Part shown: piece by piece, positions 23,657 through 33,492 of the stretch | How the letters are laid out: each line of letters begins with the position of its first letter | Numbering within the stretch: the stretch's first letter is position 1 | Assembly (NCBI RefSeq): GCF_000686885.1 | Contig: NZ_JMLU01000008.1 | Span: 62,001-126,000 of the forward strand | Direction of reading: 5' to 3' | Source: Flavobacterium sasangense DSM 21067 | Lineage (GTDB): Bacteria > Bacteroidota > Bacteroidia > Flavobacteriales > Flavobacteriaceae | Length of the DNA: 64,000 nt | Notes under the pieces: model-generated | Seen by the model: only the letters and a program-made list of their open reading frames with translations | Database searches by the model: none | Told to the model about the DNA's origin: nothing | Translations under genes and position numbers: made by a program

Positions 23657-24573
23657 TGAGCAAAATAATCCGAATAGGAACTCGTGACAGCGAATTAGCC
23701 CTTTGGCAAGCACACACAGTACAAAAGAAATTAAATGATTTAGGCTATCAGACTGAAATTATTGCCGTAAAATCACAAGGAGACATTATTCTTGATAAAC
23801 CACTTTACGAATTAGGAATTACAGGAATTTTTACCAAAACCTTAGACATCGCCATGATAAACGGTCAGGTAGATATTGCGGTTCATTCTATGAAAGATGT
23901 ACCAACGGCTTTACCTATCGGAATTGTTCAAGCCGCTGTTTTAGAACGTGCTAATACGTTGGATATTTTAGTTCATAAAGGAAATTTAGATTTTTTAAAT
24001 TCGGAAGGAACTATTGCAACGGGAAGTTTGAGAAGACAAGCCCAATGGCTAAATAAATATCCAAATCACAATGTGGTTGATTTACGTGGAAATGTAAATA
24101 CGCGTATGCAAAAACTACATGATAGCGATTGGAACGGAGCCATTTTTGCTGCAGCAGGATTAGAACGTATCAATTTAAAACCTGAAAATTATATCGATTT
24201 AAGTTGGATGATTCCAGCTCCTGCACAAGGCGCAATGGTTGTAGTTGCTATGGAAAACGATGATTTTTGTAGAGAAACTTTAGCTAAATTAAACCATACC
24301 GAAACCGAAATTTGCACACACATTGAACGTGAATTCTTAAAAACACTTGAAGGTGGTTGTACGGCACCAATTGGAGCTTTAGCCACATTTACTTCAGATA
24401 AAATTGATTTTGAAGGCGTTTTATTTTCTTTAGACGGAAAAGAAAAACACACAATCAAAAAAAGTTGTACTTTTGATTCTTATAAAAACTTCGGAAAAAA
24501 TTGTGCCGAAGCAATTTTAAACGACGGTGGAAATGTTTTAATGGAAAGCATTCGCCAGGATTTAAAAAAGTAA
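23656..24573 (+). CDS. hemC: Hydroxymethylbilane synthase (porphobilinogen deaminase)
   Basis: 305 residues. I-R-I-G-T-R-D-S-E-L-A-L-W-Q at the N-terminus, V-H-S-M-K-D-V-P and G-S-L-R-R-Q-A-Q-W, and the dipyrromethane cofactor Cys in G-G-C-T-A-P-I-G-A (about residue 235). It joins four porphobilinogen units into the linear hydroxymethylbilane. Length fits. Overlaps hemA by one base and precedes the K+ transport genes by 12 bases. Confidence 0.96.
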   Translation: MSKIIRIGTRDSELALWQAHTVQKKLNDLGYQTEIIAVKSQGDIILDKPLYELGITGIFTKTLDIAMINGQVDIAVHSMKDVPTALPIGIVQAAVLERANTLDILVHKGNLDFLNSEGTIATGSLRRQAQWLNKYPNHNVVDLRGNVNTRMQKLHDSDWNGAIFAAAGLERINLKPENYIDLSWMIPAPAQGAMVVVAMENDDFCRETLAKLNHTETEICTHIEREFLKTLEGGCTAPIGALATFTSDKIDFEGVLFSLDGKEKHTIKKSCTFDSYKNFGKNCAEAILNDGGNVLMESIRQDLKK

Positions 24574-24585
24574 TTTTATTCCAAA

Positions 24586-26328
24586 ATGGAGAAAGAATCG
24601 TTACTCAATTATTTATATCGTTTTTTTGATATCATCGTACTACTTTTTATAGTTTTTGACTTTGGATATGACTTCGAAGAAAACTATAATTCGCCACACG
24701 TTATAGGATTAATATTTCTTTCAATAGGACTATTAGCGTTTAATTCGTTTAAATTTTTTACCTATAAATACAAGAGTAATAAAAAAGTAGCACTTGCTAA
24801 CATGATATTATTAGCAGGTATTATGTTGACTTGTGTTATAATTTCATTACTAAATTTAAACTTTTCATCAGATTACATTCTTCAAAAAGTAAAACCAATT
24901 TTAGAAGGAGGGCTTATCTTTTATTTTTTACTACGACTTTTAGTTTTAGTACGTCATATTTATGATATTTACTTTAATCCAGCCATTGTATTTGTTGGAA
25001 GTTTCATGATTTTAGCCTTAACAGGTGCCTTTTTATTAATGCTACCGAGTGCTACAACAAACGGAATAACTTTTACCAATGCGCTTTTTACTTCTACAAG
25101 TGCTGTTTGTGTTACTGGATTAGCAGTTGTAGACACCTCAACCGCTTTTACGACCGTTGGGCAATCCATAATTTTAGTTTTAATTCAATTAGGCGGAATT
25201 GGAATATTAACCTTCACTTCTTTCTTTGCTTTCTTTTTTAGAGGGAGTTCTTCTTTTAAAGAAGGATTGAATACTAAAGACTTTATTGCACATGAAGGGT
25301 TAAGAGATGTTTTTAGAGCAGCCCTTAACGTAGTAATTTTTACCTTGGGAGTTGAAGCCGTAGGTGCTATTTTCATCTATTCCTCTATATTGGAAATTAA
25401 TACTATAGAAAACAAATTTTTCTTCTCAATTTTCCACTCTATCTCAGCTTTTTGTAACGCTGGCTTTTCAATTTTGTCTGCCGGATTATATGATGAGGCT
25501 ATACGCTTTGACTATTTTCTTCAATGGATTATTATGACTTTGATTGTTTTAGGAGGGTTAGGACACAATATCGTATTTAATTTTTATCAGAAAATCAAAA
25601 CGCATGTTCTTGAATTTTTCGACAAAACTATAGTTCATAAAAAAGTTAGAATCATAACATTAAATACGCAAATTGTAATCTACACTACGCTGATTTTGTT
25701 AATCAGTGGCTTTGTTTTCTTATTTATTTCAGAATACAACAACACATTATTAGAACACAATACTATTTTTGGAAAAATAACCGCCGCATCATTCAATTCG
25801 GTTACTCCAAGAACTGCTGGATTTAATGCGGTTGACTTCACGCAAATGAATGTTCCTTCTCTTTTGTTTATCATTTTTTTAATGTGGATTGGAGGTTCGC
25901 CTGCATCTACTGCCGGTGGTATAAAAACAAGTACCTTTGCATTAGCAACACTAAATATTTTTGCCGTGGCAAGCGGAAAGAGCAGAATTCAATTGTTTGG
26001 AAGAAGAATTTCATCAGAATCTACCTCTCGCGCTTTTGCTATTTTATGTATTTCATTAATAACCATTGGAATATCCATTGTCGCAATATTAATTTTTGAA
26101 CCAAAAGGGACGCCCTTATTAACGGTTGCCTTTGAATGTTTTTCAGCTTATAGTACTGTGGGATTGACGCTAAATTTTACACCTATTTTAACAGAGCCTA
26201 GTAAATATGTTCTTATTGCTTGCATGTTTATAGGTCGAATAGGAATGCTCAACTTAATGGTGGGATTATTACGAAGAATGAACCATCAATTCTACGAATA
26301 TCCAAAAGAAAATATATTAATTAACTAA
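24586..26328 (+). CDS. K+ uptake protein, TrkH/KtrB family
   Basis: 580 residues, mostly membrane (about ten helices plus four half-helix filter loops). The four filter loops read A-V-C-V-T-G-L, S-A-F-C-N-A-G-F, T-P-R-T-A-G-F and S-A-Y-S-T-V-G-L, each with the conserved Gly. An extra N-terminal region of about 120 residues with two to three membrane segments precedes the core. It pairs with the RCK protein encoded 10 bases downstream. Placed inside the heme operon, with no obvious biochemical link. Confidence 0.92.
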   Translation: MEKESLLNYLYRFFDIIVLLFIVFDFGYDFEENYNSPHVIGLIFLSIGLLAFNSFKFFTYKYKSNKKVALANMILLAGIMLTCVIISLLNLNFSSDYILQKVKPILEGGLIFYFLLRLLVLVRHIYDIYFNPAIVFVGSFMILALTGAFLLMLPSATTNGITFTNALFTSTSAVCVTGLAVVDTSTAFTTVGQSIILVLIQLGGIGILTFTSFFAFFFRGSSSFKEGLNTKDFIAHEGLRDVFRAALNVVIFTLGVEAVGAIFIYSSILEINTIENKFFFSIFHSISAFCNAGFSILSAGLYDEAIRFDYFLQWIIMTLIVLGGLGHNIVFNFYQKIKTHVLEFFDKTIVHKKVRIITLNTQIVIYTTLILLISGFVFLFISEYNNTLLEHNTIFGKITAASFNSVTPRTAGFNAVDFTQMNVPSLLFIIFLMWIGGSPASTAGGIKTSTFALATLNIFAVASGKSRIQLFGRRISSESTSRAFAILCISLITIGISIVAILIFEPKGTPLLTVAFECFSAYSTVGLTLNFTPILTEPSKYVLIACMFIGRIGMLNLMVGLLRRMNHQFYEYPKENILIN

Positions 26329-26338
26329 TCTTGTCCAA

Positions 26339-27046
26339 ATGAAAATTATCGTGTTTGGTTTAGGAAACTTCGGAATGTCGCTTGCTATCAGTCTAACTGA
26401 AACTGGAAACGAAGTAATTGGTGTTGATAAAAACATCGAAAAGGTAAATTTAGTGAAAGATAAAATTTCGCTAGCTATTGCCTTAGATTCTACTAACGAA
26501 CTGTCTTACGAAGCCTTGCCTTTAAAAGATGCTGACAAAGTGGTCGTTGCCATAGGTGAAAATGAAGGTGCAGCAATTATTACAACAGCGATTATTAAGA
26601 AATTATCCGATGTAAAAATTATTAGTCGCGCCTTATCTCCTATTCACGATACGGTTTTAGAAGCGATGGGAATTTACAGCATCATTCACCCTGAACAAGA
26701 ATCAGCAGATCGATTAACCAAGCAAATCAACTTTAAATCGACTTTAGAAAATTACCAATTAGATGATAATTATACCATTTCTGAAGTAAAAGCAAAATCA
26801 GAATTTTTTGGAAAAACATTAGCCGAATTAGATTCTATTGATAAATATCGTTTGACTTTAGTAACCATTATCCGAAAAAGAGAAAAACGAAATCTTATCG
26901 GAAAAAAATCGATTATTAAAGAAACGATTGGTCGTCCTGCTCCAGATACTGTTGTATTAGAAGACGATATTTTAGTAGTTTACGGATACAATAAAGACAT
27001 CGAAACGTATTGTTTAGGACAAGAAGAACACCAAATTAGAAGCTAA
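26339..27046 (+). CDS. K+ channel regulatory RCK subunit, KtrA/TrkA-like
   Basis: 235 residues. RCK_N domain with nucleotide-binding G-L-G-N-F-G-M-S-L-A (about residues 7-16) and acidic D-K-N at the strand-2 end, then an RCK_C domain (about 140-230). It has only one RCK pair, like KtrA, while E. coli TrkA (about 458 residues) has two. It forms a ring that gates the TrkH/KtrB pore in response to nucleotides. Ends one base before hemD. Confidence 0.9.
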   Translation: MKIIVFGLGNFGMSLAISLTETGNEVIGVDKNIEKVNLVKDKISLAIALDSTNELSYEALPLKDADKVVVAIGENEGAAIITTAIIKKLSDVKIISRALSPIHDTVLEAMGIYSIIHPEQESADRLTKQINFKSTLENYQLDDNYTISEVKAKSEFFGKTLAELDSIDKYRLTLVTIIRKREKRNLIGKKSIIKETIGRPAPDTVVLEDDILVVYGYNKDIETYCLGQEEHQIRS

Positions 27047-27047
27047 A

Positions 27048-27707
27048 ATGACCCAAATTCTCTCTACAAAAAAACTTTCAAAAGTATTAAAAAACAAACT
27101 TTATGATGCTAAAATTGAACTTGTAGAAAAGAATTTCATTCAAACTAAATCTATTGATTTTGAAACACCTCAACTCAATGACTTCTTGGTTTTTACAAGT
27201 AAAGAAGCGGTAAAAAGTGTTTTAAAATCGAAAATAAAAAACGTTCATTCCATTTCGTGTTTGTGTGTGGGAAGTAAAACCCGAAGTTTCCTTGAAAAGA
27301 AAGGATTCACCGTTATTGAAAGTGCCGATTATGCGGAAGAATTAATTCAAATAATTGAATCAAAATATAAAACTAATTCGTTTACTTTCTTTTGTGGAAA
27401 TATCAGAAGAAATACGATTCCCGATTTTTTTCAGCAAAATAAAATCGCATATAACGAAATTGTCGTATATGAAACCAAGCTGAAACGACACCAAATCAAA
27501 GAACCATTTGATGGTGTTTTGTTTTATAGTCCGTCTGGAGTCAACAGCTTTTCAGAAAAGAATTCATTAGAAAACAAAACCTGTTTTTGCATTGGAACCA
27601 CCACAGCAAAAGCATTAGAAAACAAAACAAACAACATAATAATTGCATCGCAACCCACCGTTGAAAATGTAATTACCGAAGTAATAAAATATTATAAACG
27701 CTTATAG
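27048..27707 (+). CDS. hemD: Uroporphyrinogen-III synthase
   Basis: 219 residues of the HEM4 fold. Weakly conserved as usual for this family, with L-V-F-T-S-K-E-A-V (about residue 44), F-F-C-G-N-I-R-R-N and V-L-F-Y-S-P-S-G-V (around 160) as recognisable parts. It closes and rearranges hydroxymethylbilane to uroporphyrinogen III. The position between the K+ genes and hemE supports the call. Confidence 0.88.
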   Translation: MTQILSTKKLSKVLKNKLYDAKIELVEKNFIQTKSIDFETPQLNDFLVFTSKEAVKSVLKSKIKNVHSISCLCVGSKTRSFLEKKGFTVIESADYAEELIQIIESKYKTNSFTFFCGNIRRNTIPDFFQQNKIAYNEIVVYETKLKRHQIKEPFDGVLFYSPSGVNSFSEKNSLENKTCFCIGTTTAKALENKTNNIIIASQPTVENVITEVIKYYKRL

Positions 27708-27736
27708 CCAATTGCTTAAAGCATAAAGTATAAAAA

Positions 27737-28762
27737 ATGATTAAGAACGACTTATTTTTACGAGCATTAAAAGGAGAAACTGTTGAACGTCCACCAGTAT
27801 GGATGATGCGTCAAGCCGGAAGATATTTACCAGAATTTAGAGCTTTACGCGATAAATATGATTTTTTCACCCGATGCGAAACTCCAGAATTAGCTGCTGA
27901 AATTACCGTACAACCTATTCGTATTGTAAAACCAGATGCTGCGATTTTATTCTCAGATATTTTAGTAGTGCCGAGAGCAATGGGAATTCACGTTGAATTA
28001 AAAGACAATTTAGGTCCGATAATTCCAAATCCGATTCGCACAATGGAGCAAGTAAATCAGGTTTTTGTTCCAAACATTCACGAAACTTTAGGTTACGTGA
28101 TGGATGCAGTAAAATTAACCAAAGAAATGTTGAACGACGAAGTACCTTTAATTGGTTTCGCAGGTTCACCATGGACGATTTTCTGTTATGCTGTAGAAGG
28201 AAAAGGTTCTAAAAGTTTTGATACAGCAAAAGGATTTTGTTTTTCAAATCCAGTTGCAGCTCACCTATTATTACAAAAAATTACTGATACTACGATTTTA
28301 TACTTAAAAGAAAAAGTAAAAGCAGGTTGTAATGCGATTCAAATTTTTGATTCATGGGGAGGAATGCTTTCTCCGGTAGATTATCAAGAATTTTCATGGC
28401 AATACATCAACCAAATCGTAGAAGCGTTAGCCGAAGAAACAGAAGTAATCGTTTTTGGAAAAGGATGTTGGTTCGCTTTAAACGAAATGTCAAAATCAAA
28501 AGCATCTGCTTTAGGAGTAGATTGGACTTGTTCACCTAGAAACGCACGCTATTTAACCGGTGGTAACATCACGTTACAAGGGAATTTCGACCCAAGTCGT
28601 TTGTTATCTCCAATCCCAACCATCAAAAAAATGGTTCACGAAATGATTGACGAATTCGGAAAAGACAAATACATTGTAAACTTAGGTCACGGTATTTTAC
28701 CAAACATTCCGGTAGATCACGCTAAAGCTTTTGTTGAGGCTGTGAAAGAGTATCAAAAGTAG
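27737..28762 (+). CDS. hemE: Uroporphyrinogen decarboxylase
   Basis: 341 residues. [12 protein letters not shown] at the N-terminus (active site Arg), I-L-F-S-D-I-L-V with the catalytic Asp, G-F-A-G-S-P-W-T, and F-D-S-W-G-G near 205, all family landmarks. It removes four carboxyl groups to make coproporphyrinogen III. The 63-base gap to hemF contains two short near-identical direct repeats (around 28787-28818). Confidence 0.96.
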   Translation: MIKNDLFLRALKGETVERPPVWMMRQAGRYLPEFRALRDKYDFFTRCETPELAAEITVQPIRIVKPDAAILFSDILVVPRAMGIHVELKDNLGPIIPNPIRTMEQVNQVFVPNIHETLGYVMDAVKLTKEMLNDEVPLIGFAGSPWTIFCYAVEGKGSKSFDTAKGFCFSNPVAAHLLLQKITDTTILYLKEKVKAGCNAIQIFDSWGGMLSPVDYQEFSWQYINQIVEALAEETEVIVFGKGCWFALNEMSKSKASALGVDWTCSPRNARYLTGGNITLQGNFDPSRLLSPIPTIKKMVHEMIDEFGKDKYIVNLGHGILPNIPVDHAKAFVEAVKEYQK

Positions 28763-28784
28763 ACAGTCTTAGTCTCAGTTTACA

Positions 28785-28820
28785 AAAGAACTGCGACTGA
28801 AAACTGCGACTGAAAACTGA
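28785..28820 (+). repeat. Short tandem repeat in hemE-hemF gap
   Basis: The unit ACTGCGACTGAAA occurs twice in tandem, followed by a partial ACTG unit. A similar AAAAACTGAACACTGA motif appears at 48740-48758 between the two CoA transferase genes. Non-coding; possibly a small dispersed repeat of this genome. Confidence 0.5.
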
Positions 28821-28825
28821 TCAAT

Positions 28826-29728
28826 ATGAAAAATAAATTCTACACCTACATACAAACTCTACAAGATCAAATCTGTAAAGGATTAGAGGACATCGATGGC
28901 GGCACCAAATTTCGAGAAGATTTATGGGAACGACCAGAAGGCGGTGGCGGTCGCACACGTGTTATTGAAAACGGAAACGTTTTTGAAAAAGGCGGTGTGA
29001 ATATCTCAGCCGTTCATGGAAAATTACCTGATACCATGCAAAAAATGTTCGGTGTAGGAGAAGCCGATTTTTTCGCTTGCGGATTGAGTTTAGTAATTCA
29101 TCCGAAAAATCCGATGGTGCCAACGGTTCATGCCAATTGGCGTTATTTCGAAATGTACGATGAAAACGGAAACATCATCAACCAATGGTTTGGTGGAGGA
29201 CAAGATTTAACACCGTATTATTTATTTGAAGAAGATGCCAAACATTTTCATCAAACCTGTAAAAACGCTTGCGACAAACATAACCCTGAATTTTATCCCA
29301 ACTATAAAAAGAAATGTGACGAGTATTTTTGGAATGCACATCGCAATGAAGCAAGAGGAATCGGTGGTTTGTTTTTCGATTATTTAAAAGCAACCGAGCA
29401 AATGTCGATGGAAGATTGGTACAATTTCGTAACTGAGGTTGGGAATTCTTTCTTACAAGCGTATGTTCCAATTGTTGAAAAAAGAAAAGATTTACCATAT
29501 ACAGATGCACACCGCACTTGGCAAGAAATTCGTCGTGGTCGTTATGTAGAATTCAATTTAGTTCACGATAAAGGAACTTTATTCGGACTAAAAACCAATG
29601 GAAGAATCGAAAGTATTTTGATGAGTTTACCTCCACATGTGCAATGGGTGTACGACCATCATCCTGAACCAGGAAGTGAAGAAGAAAAATTATTGAAAAT
29701 ATTAGCAAAACCAATCGATTGGGTATAA
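28826..29728 (+). CDS. hemF: Coproporphyrinogen III oxidase, aerobic
   Basis: 300 residues, oxygen-dependent type. Conserved N-W-R-Y-F-E, W-F-G-G-G-Q-D-L-T-P-Y-Y, H-R-N-E-A-R-G-I-G-G-L-F-F-D-Y and D-A-H-R-T-W-Q-E-I-R. It oxidatively decarboxylates coproporphyrinogen III to protoporphyrinogen IX. The anaerobic HemN type is not seen in this window. Ends at a bidirectional terminator. Confidence 0.96.
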   Translation: MKNKFYTYIQTLQDQICKGLEDIDGGTKFREDLWERPEGGGGRTRVIENGNVFEKGGVNISAVHGKLPDTMQKMFGVGEADFFACGLSLVIHPKNPMVPTVHANWRYFEMYDENGNIINQWFGGGQDLTPYYLFEEDAKHFHQTCKNACDKHNPEFYPNYKKKCDEYFWNAHRNEARGIGGLFFDYLKATEQMSMEDWYNFVTEVGNSFLQAYVPIVEKRKDLPYTDAHRTWQEIRRGRYVEFNLVHDKGTLFGLKTNGRIESILMSLPPHVQWVYDHHPEPGSEEEKLLKILAKPIDWV

Positions 29729-29762
29729 AAAAACTCCGCTATTTTTATAGCGGAGTTTTTTA
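29728..29762. terminator. Bidirectional terminator after hemF
   Basis: AAACTCCGCTAT / ATAGCGGAGTTT stem with a four-base loop, A-run before and T-run after, between converging genes. Confidence 0.92.
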
Positions 29763-29776
29763 TTTATATGATTAAA

Positions 29777-31681
29777 TTAATCCAAGAAATCGATTAAATC
29801 TAACATTTGAAGCACAATGTTTTCATTTGAAAAATTTGAATTAATATCCATTTCTAATTTCATAATGTGATTGTTTAACTTATTTGAAGCTTTAAACTCC
29901 ATGTTTTTAAACTGATTTCCTAAACGTACCATTTTAGCTGTATCACTTCCTAAATCTTGATTTAACAAATAGGATTTGAAGAAACGTTGTATTTCAAAAT
30001 TTCCGTAAAAATAATTCTTCGATAAATCTTTCTTCACTTTTTTAGTGAAATCTGATTTTGATCCATTATTTAAATAATCCAAACCATTAGTAAATACCAT
30101 TACATCTCCTCTCTTAATAATCATGAAATCCCCTAGTTCTTCTGATTGATTTACCAAATAATAGTCATCTACTTTTTGTAAAAGATTTTTTCTAACACCT
30201 AAATTCAACAATTTATCTCCCATTGTTGGATGAGTAGATGTCATAATCATAGTAAAAATTGGTCGAGTTTTGGTAATGGTCTTTTCTTCTTCAACTTCTT
30301 CGTAATCTTCATCATACGTTCTCGACATAAAAGTACTTTCATACGTTTCCATAGCATGTAAAAACATTGAAATGTCACCATCAAAAAGCGTTGCAGTAGC
30401 TTCTTCATCAACAATAGTTGAAATTAAATCGGTTAAGATTTCTGTATCTTTTTTGTCAATTGGTATATTACCTAAAATTTGCTCCATGATTTCTGGATAA
30501 TTTTTAAGCAATTCTTCGGTACTCGAATGATATGAAAAATAAGCTAAAGGCTCTTGTTTTGGGAAGTAATTAAAAATATTTTTATTCGGTTTTCTCGCAA
30601 CTACTTTTTGCATCACATTGGCAAGAGATTCTGAATATTCTACTTTTTGCTCCATTCGGGCTTTATTATTCTCAAAATAGAAATCAACATTCATTCCTTT
30701 AATAGCATTCTTAGAATTGTTTACTTCTCTATTTGAATTGATAGAACCTAACAAATAATAAAACGAACTCATTCTGCCATAAACAGCTTCATAATTAATC
30801 CAACAAGCAATGTCGGCCTTTGTATTTATCTTTGAAGACACAGGTGTTACAAATCCATTTTCAAATAAAAGTGCAATTTGTTCCTCTTGTTTTTCATGCT
30901 TTTGGATTCGCTCTTGTGCTTGTTCTTTTTCAAAAGAAGCTATCCATTTTTTATACTCTTCATCATTAAAATCCGCTTCTTCAATGTCTTCCTCTTCAGT
31001 AACGTCTTCTTCAGCTCCAGCTCTTTTATCAACTAATTCTTCTATTGGAGCACCTTCTCCAACTTCAATTCTTTTATCTAAAATAACTTTAGTGGGAACT
31101 TCTTCTACAACCTCAACTGGAGCATCATCATAATATTCTTCATCTACAACCACAGCGGCAGTATCTACGGCTATCGTAGCATCAGAAAAGTCAGTATAAG
31201 CAAAGTTATTTCTAGTTTCAATAATTTCATAAATGATTAAATTACCATCATTCCATGCCAGAGTAAAATCATCGTTTTTAGGTGAATAAAGAGCCCATTT
31301 ATCGTGTTTCTTAATAACTTCTTTAATGGAATCTGCTGTGTTTAAATTGTTTTTATTTACCTTGTTTTGGATGAAAGTATTCCAACCTTTAGCATCTTTT
31401 AGTGGAAATGTCATTTGATAATAAGCAATACTATCCGTAAAATTTCCATGAATCGTAACCGATTTTGTTTTATCGATGAACGAAATAAAATCGTTTAATT
31501 TAAAATCGGAATTAGCTTCGTTTACACTTTTAAAAACCTTGTGATTAAACAAGCTATCCATATCTACTTTTTTAGCAAATTGAGATGTGTTGAATTGCAC
31601 AAAATAATCATAGTTTTCCTGTTTGCTTTGGCCAAATACGATAACGGGAAATAGGAATAAGAAATAAAAAATCTTTTTCAT
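29777..31681 (-). CDS. Exported protein of unknown function with acidic region
   Basis: 634 residues, signal peptide M-K-K-I-F-Y-F-L-F-L-F-P-V-I-V-F-G-Q. Around residues 185-265 it is very acidic and low-complexity (repeats of E-E, V-E-E-V-P, E-D-V-T-E-E-E-D), splitting an N-terminal from a C-terminal domain. It ends L-D-L-I-D-F-L-D. The layout recalls Bacteroidota exported proteins of unknown function (DUF4836-like), but I cannot confirm that. It is encoded eight bases after the lipoprotein gene and probably cotranscribed. Confidence 0.78.
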   Translation of the reverse strand: MKKIFYFLFLFPVIVFGQSKQENYDYFVQFNTSQFAKKVDMDSLFNHKVFKSVNEANSDFKLNDFISFIDKTKSVTIHGNFTDSIAYYQMTFPLKDAKGWNTFIQNKVNKNNLNTADSIKEVIKKHDKWALYSPKNDDFTLAWNDGNLIIYEIIETRNNFAYTDFSDATIAVDTAAVVVDEEYYDDAPVEVVEEVPTKVILDKRIEVGEGAPIEELVDKRAGAEEDVTEEEDIEEADFNDEEYKKWIASFEKEQAQERIQKHEKQEEQIALLFENGFVTPVSSKINTKADIACWINYEAVYGRMSSFYYLLGSINSNREVNNSKNAIKGMNVDFYFENNKARMEQKVEYSESLANVMQKVVARKPNKNIFNYFPKQEPLAYFSYHSSTEELLKNYPEIMEQILGNIPIDKKDTEILTDLISTIVDEEATATLFDGDISMFLHAMETYESTFMSRTYDEDYEEVEEEKTITKTRPIFTMIMTSTHPTMGDKLLNLGVRKNLLQKVDDYYLVNQSEELGDFMIIKRGDVMVFTNGLDYLNNGSKSDFTKKVKKDLSKNYFYGNFEIQRFFKSYLLNQDLGSDTAKMVRLGNQFKNMEFKASNKLNNHIMKLEMDINSNFSNENIVLQMLDLIDFLD

Positions 31682-31688
31682 AATTGAA

Positions 31689-32321
31689 TTAAGGATTGAA
31701 ACTTATGGAATTGTTCATCAGTTTATTGTTGTTTAAAACATTCCATATATTCTGTTTTAAAAACACTGTTTTTTTAGATTTTGAAAGTTTACTGTTTGCA
31801 TTTTGAACCGTTGCCACATCTTTATCAAAAGTATAAACCGCTATGATATTTGCCTTTAGTAAATCTTCTTTTTTATCTTCGTTCTTGATTAAATTTTTTG
31901 GTAACGGATAGGAAGCAATTCGCTCAAATTTTCCATTATTGTTTTTAAAATGAACCAAATTATTTTTTTTATCCATTACATTTAAAACCGCATTCAAGGT
32001 TTCTAAAGAATTGTATGAAAAATTGATTTTGAAAATGTAAGTATTAAAATCATACGAAGTAGAAATTTTAGAAACCCCTTTAATTTTTGAAGCTTCTGTT
32101 CTAAATTGTGCTAACTTTGATTTGATGTCTTCTTCATTTGGAATACTAACTCCATCAACTTCTTCTAACATTATAGCCGACTTGGTTTTGAACCATGAAC
32201 TCGAAAAATCCACTACCAAACTATAATCACCACTTTGGTCATTATTATGCTTGATTTTTTCAGTTATTTCAAAACAACTGGTTAGTAGCAAACAAATGCA
32301 AAGAATAATTAGCTTCTTCAT
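31689..32321 (-). CDS. Lipoprotein of unknown function
   Basis: 210 residues. N-terminus M-K-K-L-I-I-L-C-I-C-L-L-L-T-S-C with lipobox L-T-S-C (Cys16), so it is a lipoprotein, probably in the outer membrane. The mature part has no recognised domain; it carries repeated S-S-S-W-F-K and K-K-N-N-L-V-H-F-K stretches. Upstream of and 7 bases from the 634-residue exported gene, so the two are likely partners. Confidence 0.78.
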   Translation of the reverse strand: MKKLIILCICLLLTSCFEITEKIKHNNDQSGDYSLVVDFSSSWFKTKSAIMLEEVDGVSIPNEEDIKSKLAQFRTEASKIKGVSKISTSYDFNTYIFKINFSYNSLETLNAVLNVMDKKNNLVHFKNNNGKFERIASYPLPKNLIKNEDKKEDLLKANIIAVYTFDKDVATVQNANSKLSKSKKTVFLKQNIWNVLNNNKLMNNSISFNP

Positions 32322-32424
32322 GCTACAAAATTAAGAATATTTTTACGGATTTACATAGTTTCCAAAAGAAAGAAATCGGTTAAAAATTAGTAACTTTACG
32401 CTCTAATTTTTTGAACAACAAATT

Positions 32425-33423
32425 ATGTTTCCAATACACAGAGGTCGTCGTTTAAGAGTAAACGAATCTATAAGAAGTTTAGTTCGCGAAACCAGCTTGA
32501 GTCCGGCTGATTTTATGTTTCCGATGTTTATCATGGAAGGTGAAAATACTAAAGTAGAAATCCCTTCTATGCCAGGAATTTTCCGTCGAACATTAGATTT
32601 AACGGTGGAAGAAGTAAAAGAATTATTTGCTTTAGGAATTCGTGCCGTAAACATCTATGTTAAAGTTAGTGATGATTTAAAAGACAATACTGGAAAAGAA
32701 GCTTGGAACGATAATGGTTTGATGCAAAGAGCCATTCGTGCCATAAAAGCCGCTTGTCCAGAAATGATTGTAATGCCTGATGTGGCTTTAGACCCGTATT
32801 CGATTTATGGTCACGATGGAATTATTGAAAAAGGTGATATAGCAAATGATGCCACCAATGATGCTTTAGTGAAAATGGCGGTTTCACATGCACAAGCTGG
32901 TGCCGATTTTGTAGCACCAAGCGATATGATGGATGGTCGTGTTTTACGCTTACGTCAAGGTTTAGATGCTGCGGGATTTCACAATGTGGGAATCATGAGT
33001 TATTCGGCTAAATATGCTTCTGCGTTCTATGGTCCGTTTCGTGATGCTTTGGATTCGGCTCCAAAAGATGCTGATGTAGAAGTTCCAAAAGACAAAAAAA
33101 CCTACCAAATGGATTATGCGAATCGCATCGAAGCGGTTAAAGAAGCCCTTTGGGATGTAGAAGAAGGTGCCGATATGGTCATGGTAAAACCTGGAATCGC
33201 TTATTTAGATATCGTTCGTGAAGTTAAAAATGCAGTGGATGTTCCGGTAACGGTTTTCCATGTTTCGGGCGAATATGCAATGATTAAAGCGGCTTCGGAA
33301 AGAGGTTGGTTAGATCATGACAAAATTATGATGGAACAATTAATGTGTATCAAAAGAGCGGGTGCAAGTTTGATTTCAACCTATTTTGCTAAAGAGGCTG
33401 CTATTTTATTAAATAAAAAGTAA
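32425..33423 (+). CDS. hemB: Delta-aminolevulinic acid dehydratase (porphobilinogen synthase)
   Basis: 332 residues. Schiff-base lysines in S-Y-S-A-K-Y-A-S-A-F-Y-G and M-V-M-V-K-P-G. The metal-site segment reads D-V-A-L-D-P-Y-S-I-Y-G-H-D-G, where the cysteines of the Zn2+ type are replaced by Ala and Asp, so it is the Mg2+ type. It condenses two aminolevulinate molecules. A possible -7 box TAACTTTA lies at 32391-32398. The stop is followed at once by the palindrome at 33424. Confidence 0.96.
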   Translation: MFPIHRGRRLRVNESIRSLVRETSLSPADFMFPMFIMEGENTKVEIPSMPGIFRRTLDLTVEEVKELFALGIRAVNIYVKVSDDLKDNTGKEAWNDNGLMQRAIRAIKAACPEMIVMPDVALDPYSIYGHDGIIEKGDIANDATNDALVKMAVSHAQAGADFVAPSDMMDGRVLRLRQGLDAAGFHNVGIMSYSAKYASAFYGPFRDALDSAPKDADVEVPKDKKTYQMDYANRIEAVKEALWDVEEGADMVMVKPGIAYLDIVREVKNAVDVPVTVFHVSGEYAMIKAASERGWLDHDKIMMEQLMCIKRAGASLISTYFAKEAAILLNKK

Positions 33424-33439
33424 TGTGACAAATGTCACA
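33424..33439. promoter_or_regulatory. CRP/FNR-type palindrome before cytochrome c gene
   Basis: TGTGACAAATGTCACA is a perfect TGTGA-N6-TCACA dyad. A -7 box TAATTTTA lies at 33461-33468, putting the expected start near 33474 and the palindrome centre at about -42, the class II activator position. No -33 element is visible, consistent with activator dependence. Confidence 0.65.
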
Positions 33440-33492
33440 AACTAAGTGAAATCGATGTTGTAATTTTATCGATATTTCTAAATTATATCAAA

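Noticed and set aside
30810..31133. 107-residue Ser-rich plus-strand frame
   Set aside because: It is the complement of the acidic low-complexity part of the 634-residue exported protein; no independent support.
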